Of a stretch of 64,000 nt of DNA, positions 26,437 through 35,137 are shown piece after piece (the first letter of the stretch is position 1; the number at the start of each line of letters is the position of its first letter). This stretch comes from Planctomycetota bacterium (GTDB taxonomy: Bacteria > Planctomycetota > B15-G4 > SIAN01): the NCBI GenBank assembly GCA_028289345.1, contig JANQQL010000026.1:1-64000 (forward strand), read 5' to 3'. The position numbers and the translations under genes are program-made. The notes beneath the pieces were generated by a model. The model had not been told where the DNA came from. It did no database searches and was given only the letters and a program-made list of their open reading frames with translations.

Positions 26437-29424
26437 ATGAAGAAACGAATGGTCTACTTCTTCGGCGCGGGGAAAGCCGATGGCAACGCGACCATGAAAA
26501 CCCTGTTGGGTGGCAAGGGAGCCAACCTCGCCGAGATGGTGCGCCTGGGCCTTCCGGTTCCGCCGGGACTCACCATCAGCGCCGATGTCTGTCATGAGTA
26601 CGAAAAGAAGCGCCGCTACCCGCCCGGACTGAAACGCGATGTGGAAAAGGCCATGGCCCGCATGGAGCGGATCATGAAACGCAAGTTCGGCGACCGCGAT
26701 CGCCCGTTGCTGGTGTCGGTCCGATCCGGTGCCGCCATCTCGATGCCCGGCATGATGGACACGGTCCTAAACCTGGGTCTGAATGATCGCACGGTCCAAG
26801 GGTTGGCTCGGAACTCTGGCAACGAGCGGTTTGCCTACGACTGCTACCGCCGTTTCGTCCAGATGTATGGGGACGTCGTCCTGGGACTCAAGCCCGAATC
26901 GAGTGCCGAGCGCGACCCGTTCGAGGTTCTTCTCGAACGCAAGAAAGAAGAGCGTGGCATCGTCGAAGATACCGACCTGACGGTCGACGATCTGAAGGAT
27001 CTGGTGACCCAGTTCAAGGACGAGATCCTGCAGCGCACCGGCAAGCAGTTTCCCGAGAACCCGGTGACCCAGCTATGGGGCGCCATCGGGGCCGTCTTCG
27101 AGTCCTGGAACAACGACCGCGCTGTGACCTACCGGCGTCTGAACAAGATCTCCGAAGACCTGGGCACCGCCGTCAACGTGATGGCCATGGTGTATGGAAA
27201 CGTCGGCGAGGACTCGGGCACCGGCGTTGCATTCACTCGCAATCCTTCCAACGGGACCAAAGAGCTGTACGGCGAGTACCTGCTCAATGCCCAGGGAGAA
27301 GACGTGGTCGCGGGCATTCGCACGCCCCACCCGCTGGCCAACCTGAAACAAGAGATGCCGCGGGTCTACAAGGAACTCGACGGCATTCGCAAGATTTTGG
27401 AGACCCACTACCGGGACATGCAAGACCTGGAGTTCACCATCCAGGAAGGCCGGCTTTGGATGCTGCAAACTCGTGCCGGCAAACGCACGGGTCTGGCGGC
27501 GGTGCGCGTCGCCGTCGACATGGTGGCAGAGAAACTGATCACCGCAGACGAAGCCCTGCTGCGCGTCGACCCCGAGCAGCTCAACCAGTTGCTGCGTCCG
27601 CTGTTCGACAAAGCCTCCAAGGAAGCGGCTTTGAACTCGCATCGTAGCCTCGGCAAAGGACTCCCCGCAGGTCCTGGGGCCGCTTCCGGGCGCATCGCAC
27701 TCAGTGCCGAGGAAGCGGTTCGACGCAAGGACAATGGGGAAGACGTGATTCTTGTTCGGGTGGAAACCTCTCCCGACGACATCGAGGGAATGAACGCCGC
27801 GCTTGGAATCCTGACCAGTCGTGGTGGGATGACTTCCCACGCCGCCTTGGTCGGCCGCCAGATGGGCAAAGTCTGTGTGGTGGGATGTAGCGACGTCACC
27901 ATCGACTATCGCAGCGCTCAGGTCAGCGCCAATGGCATCGTCCTTCGCGAAGGGGACGAAATCTCGATCGACGGCAACACCGGCGAAGTCCTCGCCGGGT
28001 CGATCGAAACCGTGCCGAGTGAGGTTCTGAGCGTCGTGTTGGAAGGCTCCCTCGATCCCAAGAGCTCACTGGTGTACCAGAAGTACTCGCGATTGATGGG
28101 CTGGGCAGACCGTCGACGCCGCTTGCGGGTCCGCGCCAATGCCGACACCGGCAAGCAATGCACGGAAGCCGTGAAGTTCGGTGCCGAGGGCGTCGGTTTG
28201 TGCCGGACCGAACACATGTTCTTCGGCCCCGGCAAGATCGAACACGTTCAGCAGATGATCCTGTCCGACAGCAAAGAGGAACGGGAACAAACACTGGCAC
28301 GCCTGCTGCCGATCCAGCGCGAGGACTTCGCCGAAGTGTTTCGGGCCATGAACGGGCGCCCGGTGACGGTGCGCCTCCTGGATCCGCCGCTTCACGAGTT
28401 CCTCCCCCACACCGAGGATGACCAGCGCAAGCTCGCAGAAACCTTGGGCATCGACGTGGAACGCGTCCGAGCCAAGGTCCAAGAGCTCCACGAATTCAAC
28501 CCGATGCTCGGCTTCCGTGGCTGCCGCCTGGGCGTCGTGTATCCCGAAATCACCGAAATGCAAACGCGCGCGCTCTTCGAGGCCGTGTGTGACGTCCTCG
28601 CCGAGAAAACCAAGGTCCTCCCGGAAGTGATGGTGCCACTGGTCGGGCACTTCAAGGAACTCGCCACCCAGGAAGAGGTGACCCGTCGCGTCGCCCGCGA
28701 AGTTCAAAAGGAGCGCGGTCGTAAGTTCGCCTACTTGGTGGGCACGATGATCGAAATCCCCCGGGCGGCGCTGACCGCGGATGAGGTGGCGCGCCATGCC
28801 GAGTTCTTCAGCTTCGGCACCAACGACCTGACCCAAACCGCCATGGGACTTTCCCGCGACGACTCGGCTCGTTTCCTGACCCCGTACATCCAGGAGAAGA
28901 TCTACAGCGACGATCCGTTCTCGACCCTCGACCAAAGTGGCGTCGGGCAACTGGTTCGCACCGCCGTGGAGAAGGGTCGCGCGACCAAGGACAAGCTGAA
29001 GCTGGGGATCTGTGGCGAGCATGGTGGCGATCCCCGCTCCATCGAGTTCTTCCACGGAGTGGACCTCGACTACGTTTCTTGCTCGCCGTACCGAATTCCC
29101 ATCGCTCGGTTGGCCGCCGCGCAAGCGGTGGTGAACGGCGAGCTGGCCGCGAAGCCCACGACCCGTGGCGCGAAGAAGAGCACCTCGCGCAAGAGCCGGG
29201 CGGCCGCAAAGAAAAAGGCGCCCGCTCGAAAGAAAGCGGCTCGGAAGAAGGCAACGAAGAAGAAAGCCGCCAGAAAGAAGACGGCAAAGAAGAAAGTGAC
29301 TCGCAAAGCGGGCCGTCAAACCGGAGCCAGAAAAGTCCGCTCGAAGAAGACGGCTCGCAAGGTTTCCCGCAAAGCGAACACGAAGGTCGCTCGGAAGGCA
29401 AAGAAGGCCGGGCGCGGACGCTGA
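26437..29424 (+). CDS. ppdK: Pyruvate, phosphate dikinase with H1-like tail
   Basis: Interconverts pyruvate, ATP and phosphate with phosphoenolpyruvate, AMP and pyrophosphate, allowing pyrophosphate-linked glycolysis or gluconeogenesis. The N-terminal ATP-binding domain, the swivelling phosphohistidine domain with H468 (GGMTSHAALVG) and the PEP-binding barrel with C859 (GICGEHGG) are all present in about 905 residues, the full length of the family. An in-frame tail of about 85 residues (911-995) then consists almost only of Lys, Ala, Arg, Thr and Ser in AKKK/ARKK units, like histone H1 or AlgP. No stop or frameshift separates the two parts. Confidence 0.95.
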   Translation: MKKRMVYFFGAGKADGNATMKTLLGGKGANLAEMVRLGLPVPPGLTISADVCHEYEKKRRYPPGLKRDVEKAMARMERIMKRKFGDRDRPLLVSVRSGAAISMPGMMDTVLNLGLNDRTVQGLARNSGNERFAYDCYRRFVQMYGDVVLGLKPESSAERDPFEVLLERKKEERGIVEDTDLTVDDLKDLVTQFKDEILQRTGKQFPENPVTQLWGAIGAVFESWNNDRAVTYRRLNKISEDLGTAVNVMAMVYGNVGEDSGTGVAFTRNPSNGTKELYGEYLLNAQGEDVVAGIRTPHPLANLKQEMPRVYKELDGIRKILETHYRDMQDLEFTIQEGRLWMLQTRAGKRTGLAAVRVAVDMVAEKLITADEALLRVDPEQLNQLLRPLFDKASKEAALNSHRSLGKGLPAGPGAASGRIALSAEEAVRRKDNGEDVILVRVETSPDDIEGMNAALGILTSRGGMTSHAALVGRQMGKVCVVGCSDVTIDYRSAQVSANGIVLREGDEISIDGNTGEVLAGSIETVPSEVLSVVLEGSLDPKSSLVYQKYSRLMGWADRRRRLRVRANADTGKQCTEAVKFGAEGVGLCRTEHMFFGPGKIEHVQQMILSDSKEEREQTLARLLPIQREDFAEVFRAMNGRPVTVRLLDPPLHEFLPHTEDDQRKLAETLGIDVERVRAKVQELHEFNPMLGFRGCRLGVVYPEITEMQTRALFEAVCDVLAEKTKVLPEVMVPLVGHFKELATQEEVTRRVAREVQKERGRKFAYLVGTMIEIPRAALTADEVARHAEFFSFGTNDLTQTAMGLSRDDSARFLTPYIQEKIYSDDPFSTLDQSGVGQLVRTAVEKGRATKDKLKLGICGEHGGDPRSIEFFHGVDLDYVSCSPYRIPIARLAAAQAVVNGELAAKPTTRGAKKSTSRKSRAAAKKKAPARKKAARKKATKKKAARKKTAKKKVTRKAGRQTGARKVRSKKTARKVSRKANTKVARKAKKAGRGR

Positions 29425-29435
29425 TCCGGATCTCT

Positions 29436-29471
29436 GGGGACCCGTGCGCGGCACCCCCCGCGCGGGTTCCC
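29436..29471 (+). terminator. Strong GC hairpin after ppdK
   Basis: GGGGACCCGTGCGCGG (29436-29451) pairs with CCCCGCGCGGGTTCCC (29456-29471) along nearly 16 bp, with a 4-base loop. No U-run follows, so it may be an RNA stabiliser or a non-canonical terminator between ppdK and the SGNH gene. Confidence 0.45.
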
Positions 29472-29502
29472 AGCAACACCTCGCGAGACACGCAGGAGCC
29501 CC

Positions 29503-31074
29503 ATGGGGAAACGGCTGTTTCTTTCACTGGTTGCCACCGCCATCGTGTTTTTGCTCGTCGAAGGGGTTTTGTCCCTCGGATGGCGGACCTCCTGGCTCGA
29601 GCTGCTGCGTCGCAAGAGTGTCCTAGACTCCGGCCTCGAGGCCGCCCTGGTCCAACAAGACCAGGACCGGTTCCTTGCCGCGGCGCGTGTCCCGGGGGTG
29701 TACCGAGTCCATGAGGACCCTCGAGTGGGTTTCGTGCTGAAGTCCGAAACCGAGCTGGAGATCCATCACGCGACCTTTCGCACCAACGACCTCGGCCTTC
29801 GGGTTCGCCCAGGGCCGGAGCCCGTCGAAGAGGGAATGCGCATCGCGGTTCTCGGAGACTCGGTCGCGTTCGGCTGGGGATTGGAAGCGAACGAAGTGCT
29901 CGCCGCGCAACTCGAGTCCGTTCTTCAGCAGGTCCAAGACCCCACGGTCCCCCCCATCCGTTGCTGGACCGTGGCCGTTCCCGGTTGGAGCTACCGCAAC
30001 TCGACGAGCTTTCTGTTCGACCATCTGGATCGACTCGATCCCGACCTGGTGTTGTTCATGACCTGCGGCAACGACCTGGACAACACATTTGGGGTGTACG
30101 AAACCGGACATCGCCGGGTCCAGCCCGATCCCTTCGCTCGGGACCCGTTGTTGGAGTACGGAGTGAACTATGCCTACATGCTCCAGCTCGGCAAGCGCAT
30201 CAAGCAGCGCAGCGGCGAGAAGTTCCGCAAGAACGCCATCGGTCCGCTGATTCTCGACGCCGGGTTGTCCGAAGAGTCACGCTGGCGACTGGAAGACATG
30301 ACTCGTACTTTGATCGACGTGCAGCGGCGTCTCACGGCCCAAGGAATCGAGTTCCTTCTTGTTCCATTCGAGCAGCATTCCCTGCACAACCTGATCCGCG
30401 AGCGTTTGCTCGCGGCAAACGTCGAACTCCCGATCATCCCTCTGCTGGAATCGACCGTTCCCGAGGACACCCTCGAAAACGATCCGCACCCCAATGCCGA
30501 AACGGTCCGCGCCTATGCCCTGTGGATCGCCCAAAGCCTGACGGAACGAGGACTCGTCCCCGCAAACACGGGGACCGAATTCCCCGCCGTTCCCGAACGG
30601 CTGCGCTCGCGGCGCAGTCAGGTTCGCAATCCAGAAGAAATCCGCCAATGGTGTGACGAGTACCGCGCCTCCGTAGAAGAGCAGTTGATGACAGAGATCA
30701 GTGACGAAACCGGCCGCGGCATCATGCAGTTCTACGGCGGGATCAACGTGGATGGCAGCATGGGGCGACGTCTGCGGGCGCTGCTCGCTCGCAACGGCAA
30801 CCGACTTCGGGTGGAGCTCGCCCCCTATCCCGGACGTCCCGACTTGTATCCGATGAGCATCGAAGTCGAAGTCAACGGAGGAGTCCTGGGCAAGGTTGTC
30901 ATCCCCCCGGGATTGGCCGATGACGCACGCGTGGTCGAAACCTTTCCGCTCCCGGATCGAACCGACGAACCGATCGAAGTGGGGTTGACCCCGGAGACCT
31001 GGGGAGTGAGTCAGGTGCGAGGCAAGTCCACGGTGGTGTCTTGCCAATTTGTATCACTCGCAACGAAGGAGTGA
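29503..31074 (+). CDS. Membrane-anchored SGNH/GDSL-type hydrolase
   Basis: 523 residues with an N-terminal membrane helix (about 4-22). The SGNH fold shows block I GDSVAFGWG with nucleophile S120, a TCGND block III and the DPHPN block V with D327/H329. The last 180 residues are an extra beta-rich domain. Such anchored SGNH proteins often act on acylated or acetylated sugars at the cell envelope; the substrate here cannot be told. CAGGAG precedes the ATG by four bases. Confidence 0.8.
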   Translation: MGKRLFLSLVATAIVFLLVEGVLSLGWRTSWLELLRRKSVLDSGLEAALVQQDQDRFLAAARVPGVYRVHEDPRVGFVLKSETELEIHHATFRTNDLGLRVRPGPEPVEEGMRIAVLGDSVAFGWGLEANEVLAAQLESVLQQVQDPTVPPIRCWTVAVPGWSYRNSTSFLFDHLDRLDPDLVLFMTCGNDLDNTFGVYETGHRRVQPDPFARDPLLEYGVNYAYMLQLGKRIKQRSGEKFRKNAIGPLILDAGLSEESRWRLEDMTRTLIDVQRRLTAQGIEFLLVPFEQHSLHNLIRERLLAANVELPIIPLLESTVPEDTLENDPHPNAETVRAYALWIAQSLTERGLVPANTGTEFPAVPERLRSRRSQVRNPEEIRQWCDEYRASVEEQLMTEISDETGRGIMQFYGGINVDGSMGRRLRALLARNGNRLRVELAPYPGRPDLYPMSIEVEVNGGVLGKVVIPPGLADDARVVETFPLPDRTDEPIEVGLTPETWGVSQVRGKSTVVSCQFVSLATKE

Positions 31075-31279
31075 TCCCGCCAGTTCCTCCGAGTTTCTGA
31101 CAAGCCGGAAGAGGCCTCGCGGGTCGGCCCCCTACGTTCGCTCTTGGCACTTGGTCTTGGAAAGCTCGGCTGGCGGATCACGAACCTGGCCACCGAGTTC
31201 CTCGCTGCGGATCACGAGAACAACGGTTCGTCGTTCCCCTGCCTCGATTCTTCCGCGGCCCGAGGCCCGCCTGGACAAC

Positions 31280-31288
31280 TGCTACAAT
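31280..31288 (+). promoter_or_regulatory. Extended -10 placing +1 at the start codon
   Basis: TGCTACAAT is a TGn extended -10 with 5 of 6 matches in the hexamer. Seven bases separate it from the ATG at 31296, so transcription would begin at or next to the A of the start codon. There is no Shine-Dalgarno sequence upstream. Confidence 0.45.
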
Positions 31289-31295
31289 TTCGTAG

Positions 31296-32747
31296 ATGAA
31301 AACTCTCCTTTTCCATCTTTGGTTGGCTCATGCGTGGTGTGCCAACCCCGGCACCTTCGACGATCAAGCGCAACCGCCGCCCCCAGCCGAGGAAGGTCGC
31401 GTCGAGTCCTACCGCGAGGTCGTCCAACGGATCCTGAAGACCTCCCTCCGCGAAGGGCAAGCGTACTCGCGTCTGGCCCGTCTTTGCGAAGTGGCGCCTC
31501 ACCGACTGTCTGGCTCCCCTGGCGCCGAGAAGGCAATCCAGTGGATGAAGCAGGAAATGGAGAGCGCTGGATTCGAAAACGTTCGACTCGAGTCCTGCCA
31601 GGTTCCCCACTGGGTGCGAGGGTCCGTAGAGGAACTCGTCGCTCTCGGCGAAGACGGGAAACCTCTCGGAGTGTCTTTGCCGATTCTCGCTCTCGGTGGA
31701 AGTGTCCCCACCGCCGAAGCGGGATTGGTGGCCGAAGTCCTGGAAGTGAAGAGCTGGGAAGAACTGGAAGCCCGCAAGGACGAGGTTCCCGGACGCATCG
31801 TCTTCTACAACCGCCCGATGGAACAGGGACACTTCAGTACCTTTCGCGCCTACGGAGGAGCGGTCGATCAAAGGTCTCGGGGCGCCATCGAGGCCGCCAA
31901 GCTCGGCGGCGTGGCCGCGGTGGTCCGCTCCATGTCGACGCGCCTCGATGACTTTCCTCACACCGGGTCGATGGCCTACGACGATGACGTCGAACGCATT
32001 CCGGGAGCTGCGGTCAGCACGCTGGGAGCGGATCGATTGTCTCGACTGCTTGCGACGGGGAAGCCCGTCAAGTTACGCCTCAAACTCTCCTGCGAGTGGT
32101 TTGAGGAAAAAGAGTCATTCAACGTCATCGGCGAGCTGGTGGGCCGGGAACATCCAGAACAGGTCGTTGTGGTCGGAGGGCATTTCGATGCTTGGGACGT
32201 GGGCCACGGAGCCCACGACGATGGCGGTGGCTGCATTCAGTCATTCGAAGTCGTTCGTCTGCTGAGCTCCCTCGACTTGAAGCCTCGGCGAACCATTCGA
32301 GCGGTCATGTTCATGAACGAAGAGAACGGGGTCCGCGGCGGTCGCGCCTACCACCACCAGCATTTCGAAGAGATGGACCAACACGTCATGGCCCTCGAGT
32401 CCGACCGGGGCTCCTTCGTCCCTCGTGGTTTCACCAGCGATGCCAATCCCGAGGCCATGGCAGTGCTGCAGGAGATCGTCGGGCTCATGGAAGAGGCGGG
32501 CATTCATTTGATGAACCCCGGCTATGGCGGAGTCGACATTTCCCCCATGCGAGCAAACGGGGTGGTGACGGTCGGCTTGCTGCCCGATTCCCAACGCTAC
32601 TTCGATCTGCACCATTCGGCCCGCGACACCATCGATCAAGTGAGTCCGCGAGAAATCAACCTGGGTGCCGGAGCGATGGCAGCCCTTTGTTACGTGGTGG
32701 CGGACTTGCCCGAGACGTTGCGGCGGAATGTGGTGGACGAGGAGTAA
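31296..32747 (+). CDS. Secreted M28-family metallopeptidase
   Basis: 483 residues with an N-terminal signal peptide. A PA-type insert (about 115-260) precedes the zinc aminopeptidase/carboxypeptidase Q-like catalytic domain. Metal ligands are visible: H296 (GHFDAWD), D308/D309 (AHDDGGG), catalytic E342/E343 (NEENG), D in ESDRG and the late H in DLHHSARDT. It probably trims peptides in the periplasm or outside the cell. A leaderless start is suggested by its promoter. Confidence 0.88.
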   Translation: MKTLLFHLWLAHAWCANPGTFDDQAQPPPPAEEGRVESYREVVQRILKTSLREGQAYSRLARLCEVAPHRLSGSPGAEKAIQWMKQEMESAGFENVRLESCQVPHWVRGSVEELVALGEDGKPLGVSLPILALGGSVPTAEAGLVAEVLEVKSWEELEARKDEVPGRIVFYNRPMEQGHFSTFRAYGGAVDQRSRGAIEAAKLGGVAAVVRSMSTRLDDFPHTGSMAYDDDVERIPGAAVSTLGADRLSRLLATGKPVKLRLKLSCEWFEEKESFNVIGELVGREHPEQVVVVGGHFDAWDVGHGAHDDGGGCIQSFEVVRLLSSLDLKPRRTIRAVMFMNEENGVRGGRAYHHQHFEEMDQHVMALESDRGSFVPRGFTSDANPEAMAVLQEIVGLMEEAGIHLMNPGYGGVDISPMRANGVVTVGLLPDSQRYFDLHHSARDTIDQVSPREINLGAGAMAALCYVVADLPETLRRNVVDEE

Positions 32748-33157
32748 GAAAGCGGGTCGTTCGAGCCGGGAGGGACTTCTCCTTTGTGACCTGGAACCCA
32801 GCGTGTGGCTCTTTTCGGAGCTGGATGGGCAGCACGATCGGCTCAGAGGCGAGACTTGCGATCTCGATCGAGAGACACTCTTCCCCGAGCGATGGTCGTC
32901 CCGAAGTCGGTGATTCTCCGAGGTGGTGCGAATCCTTCGTGTGGTCGGCAGGTCTGGGTTCGGTGACTCTTGTTGCCTTCCAGGGATCACTCTGCGAGCG
33001 TGATCCGGAACGCTTTTGGATCTGCTTGTTCTCATTCACCCGGCGTGAGGGCCTCGACTTCTCGTAGCGCCCAACGCGAGCGGCAACTTCGTGGTTTCTG
33101 CAGGAACCGACTTCGCTCTCCGAGATTCTTGGGAATCGCCCCCCGGAAGAAGCGCGC
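32748..33157. other. Gap between convergent genes
   Basis: Beyond the hairpin entered separately, I see no supported gene. Overlapping frames here are rich in Ser and Arg and lack ribosome-binding sites. Confidence 0.45.
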
Positions 33158-33186
33158 CGACCCGGACTCAAAAGGAATCCGGGTCG
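33158..33186 (-). terminator. Hairpin downstream of the surface-protein gene
   Basis: CGACCCGGA (33158-33166) and TCCGGGTCG (33178-33186) form a perfect 9-bp stem with an 11-base loop. On the minus strand it lies about 50 bases after the stop of the surface-protein gene. It could also end transcripts arriving from the M28 gene. There is no U-run on either side. Confidence 0.45.
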
Positions 33187-33236
33187 ACGGGGATTGGTTC
33201 CTCAAAACGGGATTGGTGACAGGAGCGCAAGACTGG

Positions 33237-34679
33237 TCATTCGACCATGGGGACGACTTGCAGTTCGTCGTTGTCCAGGTCTCTCGACTCCGGAACGTGT
33301 TCGGGGTCTGCGAGGTTCCAGCCCATCTGTCTCGCGGTGGCTTCGTTCGGGGTGTAGTCGGGATTGAGTGTCCCGTTCTGCACGAGCAATTCTCGAGCGA
33401 TCTGAGGACCGGTCAGGTAGGCCTCGTTGTGAACTCGGGGGACGAACACTCGGTTCTGTTGAACAGATTGAAAGTGGTCGAAACCTCGTCGCACTCCATT
33501 CACGAAATAGTCGAACTCGAGATCTCGATCTCCGGCAACTTGGATCTGTTCGAGGCTCTTGGATTCGATCCACAGGTCTCCCCTCCCGATCGCGGTGAGC
33601 TGCACTGTCAGAGAGTCCGACTCCGTCACGTGGCGAAACTCCGCTGGGACAAAGATTGTTGCTCTGCCCTTCTCTAGGCGAGCGGTTCCGCGGAAGTAGG
33701 TGCCGGCTTCGTTGCCTTCCAGGCTTACGAACCGAATCTCTTTCGAAGGATCCGTGGGGTGCGGCTGGACGAAGGACTTGGTGCCGGTCGCCCCACTGTC
33801 TCCCTGAGCCAGGACCGCAAGGCCAGGGGTCGGAGCCGAACCAAGAACTCCGACGCCGTTGCTCGAGGCCAGGCCATACACGCCCCAGCCCGTGCCCGCG
33901 TGACTTCCATAGACCCCAATTCCAAGACCACCGGTTCCACGATTGATGCCACGAACTCCGGCGGAGAATCCTCCGGGAGTGGCACTGGTGACTTCTCCCA
34001 GGACTCCATTGGCCGAACCCGCGACCGAGGATGTCCGCCCCTCCACTCCGGCTCCGGTTCCAAGAGTCGATTCGTGCCAACCCAACACCCCGCGGCCGAA
34101 GCCCTCGGACCTGGTCAATCCGTAGACCCCGTTGTTGTCGTCCATCGGGTCTTCCCCCAACCCGGACACCCCCGACCCACCTCCGTTGGTCGAACCCGCA
34201 ACCCCACAGGCCGAGATCGCCGAACCCGCCTTGTGAGAACCGTAGATCGCAATGCCAATGTCCGCGTCTGTCCGCCCCCAAATCCCAGAGGGGACCGAAC
34301 CCACCGCAACGTCGTTGCTCTTCGCGAACAACGCCCGTCCCCCTTGCGAATCCGACTCAATGGAAACCGCCGCCCGGCCAGCTTCTGTCCGCGTATCGAT
34401 GACTTCCAGCGGGCTCACCGGGTTGGTGGTACCCATCCCCACAAACCGAGTGAACGGATTCAGATAGAAGTCCACACTCAACGGAAACAACATTCCCAGG
34501 GTCGCATCCGCCGAGGCCTCCAAGCACCCACCTCGAATCGAGTCCTGCAAAGTCGCCGCACAAATCGAGGCCGCCCGAGTCCGCTCGATTTCCCGGCCGG
34601 ATTGAGCCTTCCCTTCCTCCCCCGTGGTCCACCAAACGGCAGCAGATCCCATCAGAAACAAAGCGCTCGATCGAAACAT
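33237..34679 (-). CDS. Secreted surface protein with Gly-rich tandem repeats
   Basis: 480 residues with an N-terminal signal-like helix. Residues of about 105-290 are imperfect Gly-rich repeats of the GVYG/GVLG type (GIGVYGSHAGTGWGVYG), a pattern seen in beta-structured fibre and adhesin stalks. The C-terminal 180 residues form a distinct domain with no family I recognise. It is probably exported and fibrous. The divergent region behind it contains two adjacent palindromes and the NACHT gene. Confidence 0.7.
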   Translation of the reverse strand: MFRSSALFLMGSAAVWWTTGEEGKAQSGREIERTRAASICAATLQDSIRGGCLEASADATLGMLFPLSVDFYLNPFTRFVGMGTTNPVSPLEVIDTRTEAGRAAVSIESDSQGGRALFAKSNDVAVGSVPSGIWGRTDADIGIAIYGSHKAGSAISACGVAGSTNGGGSGVSGLGEDPMDDNNGVYGLTRSEGFGRGVLGWHESTLGTGAGVEGRTSSVAGSANGVLGEVTSATPGGFSAGVRGINRGTGGLGIGVYGSHAGTGWGVYGLASSNGVGVLGSAPTPGLAVLAQGDSGATGTKSFVQPHPTDPSKEIRFVSLEGNEAGTYFRGTARLEKGRATIFVPAEFRHVTESDSLTVQLTAIGRGDLWIESKSLEQIQVAGDRDLEFDYFVNGVRRGFDHFQSVQQNRVFVPRVHNEAYLTGPQIARELLVQNGTLNPDYTPNEATARQMGWNLADPEHVPESRDLDNDELQVVPMVE

Positions 34680-35137
34680 GGCAGCGATCCTCGGGTCACA
34701 TGTCTGACACAGAGGTGTCCGACACCTTCGGAAACACCCCCGTCACCCGATCAAGTGCACCCGAGGGACTGCGAATTACGGGAAAACCGCCGCCTCAAGG
34801 AGAAAACTCTCCAAACCGCGGATCCCCTGAGAGGAAACGGTCACCATCCTCTCCAATCGCCCGCCGTCGAATCACCCCCCGGTTTCCAGCTGCGGCCGAT
34901 TCGGTCGCAACCAAATACGGGCGAACGCCGAGGAATCACCTGAAAAGAATGGTGAGAGCTCCCGAGCCTTTGCGAACGAGCGTCTTGCATTGTGACGAAG
35001 CGCTGAAATGACAAAGTTGGATTTCGTAAGCTTTGGACACAGCGACAGTTAGGGTGGGGCAGGATCGCACTCCAGTCAACTGACCACTTGCTGCAATCAC
35101 ACGCACCAAAAGAACTCCCAATTCGGGGACAGCACGT
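34680..35137. other. AT-richer gap 5' of the NACHT gene
   Basis: By eye the base composition is lower in GC than the flanks. No supported gene is present. It holds the two TGTCnGACA palindromes near its left end. A promoter for the NACHT gene must lie here, but no convincing -35/-10 pair stands out. Confidence 0.45.
34701..34727. promoter_or_regulatory. Paired TGTCnGACA palindromes
   Basis: TGTCTGACA (34701-34709) and TGTCCGACA (34716-34724) are centred 15 bases apart. The second is part of a longer palindrome, AGGTGTCCGACACCT (34713-34727). They lie just upstream of the surface-protein start codon. An operator pair or the end of a small mobile element are both possible. Confidence 0.4.

Noticed and set aside
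28066..29454. 462-codon minus-strand frame opposite ppdK
   Set aside because: Shadow of PPDK with unlikely composition.
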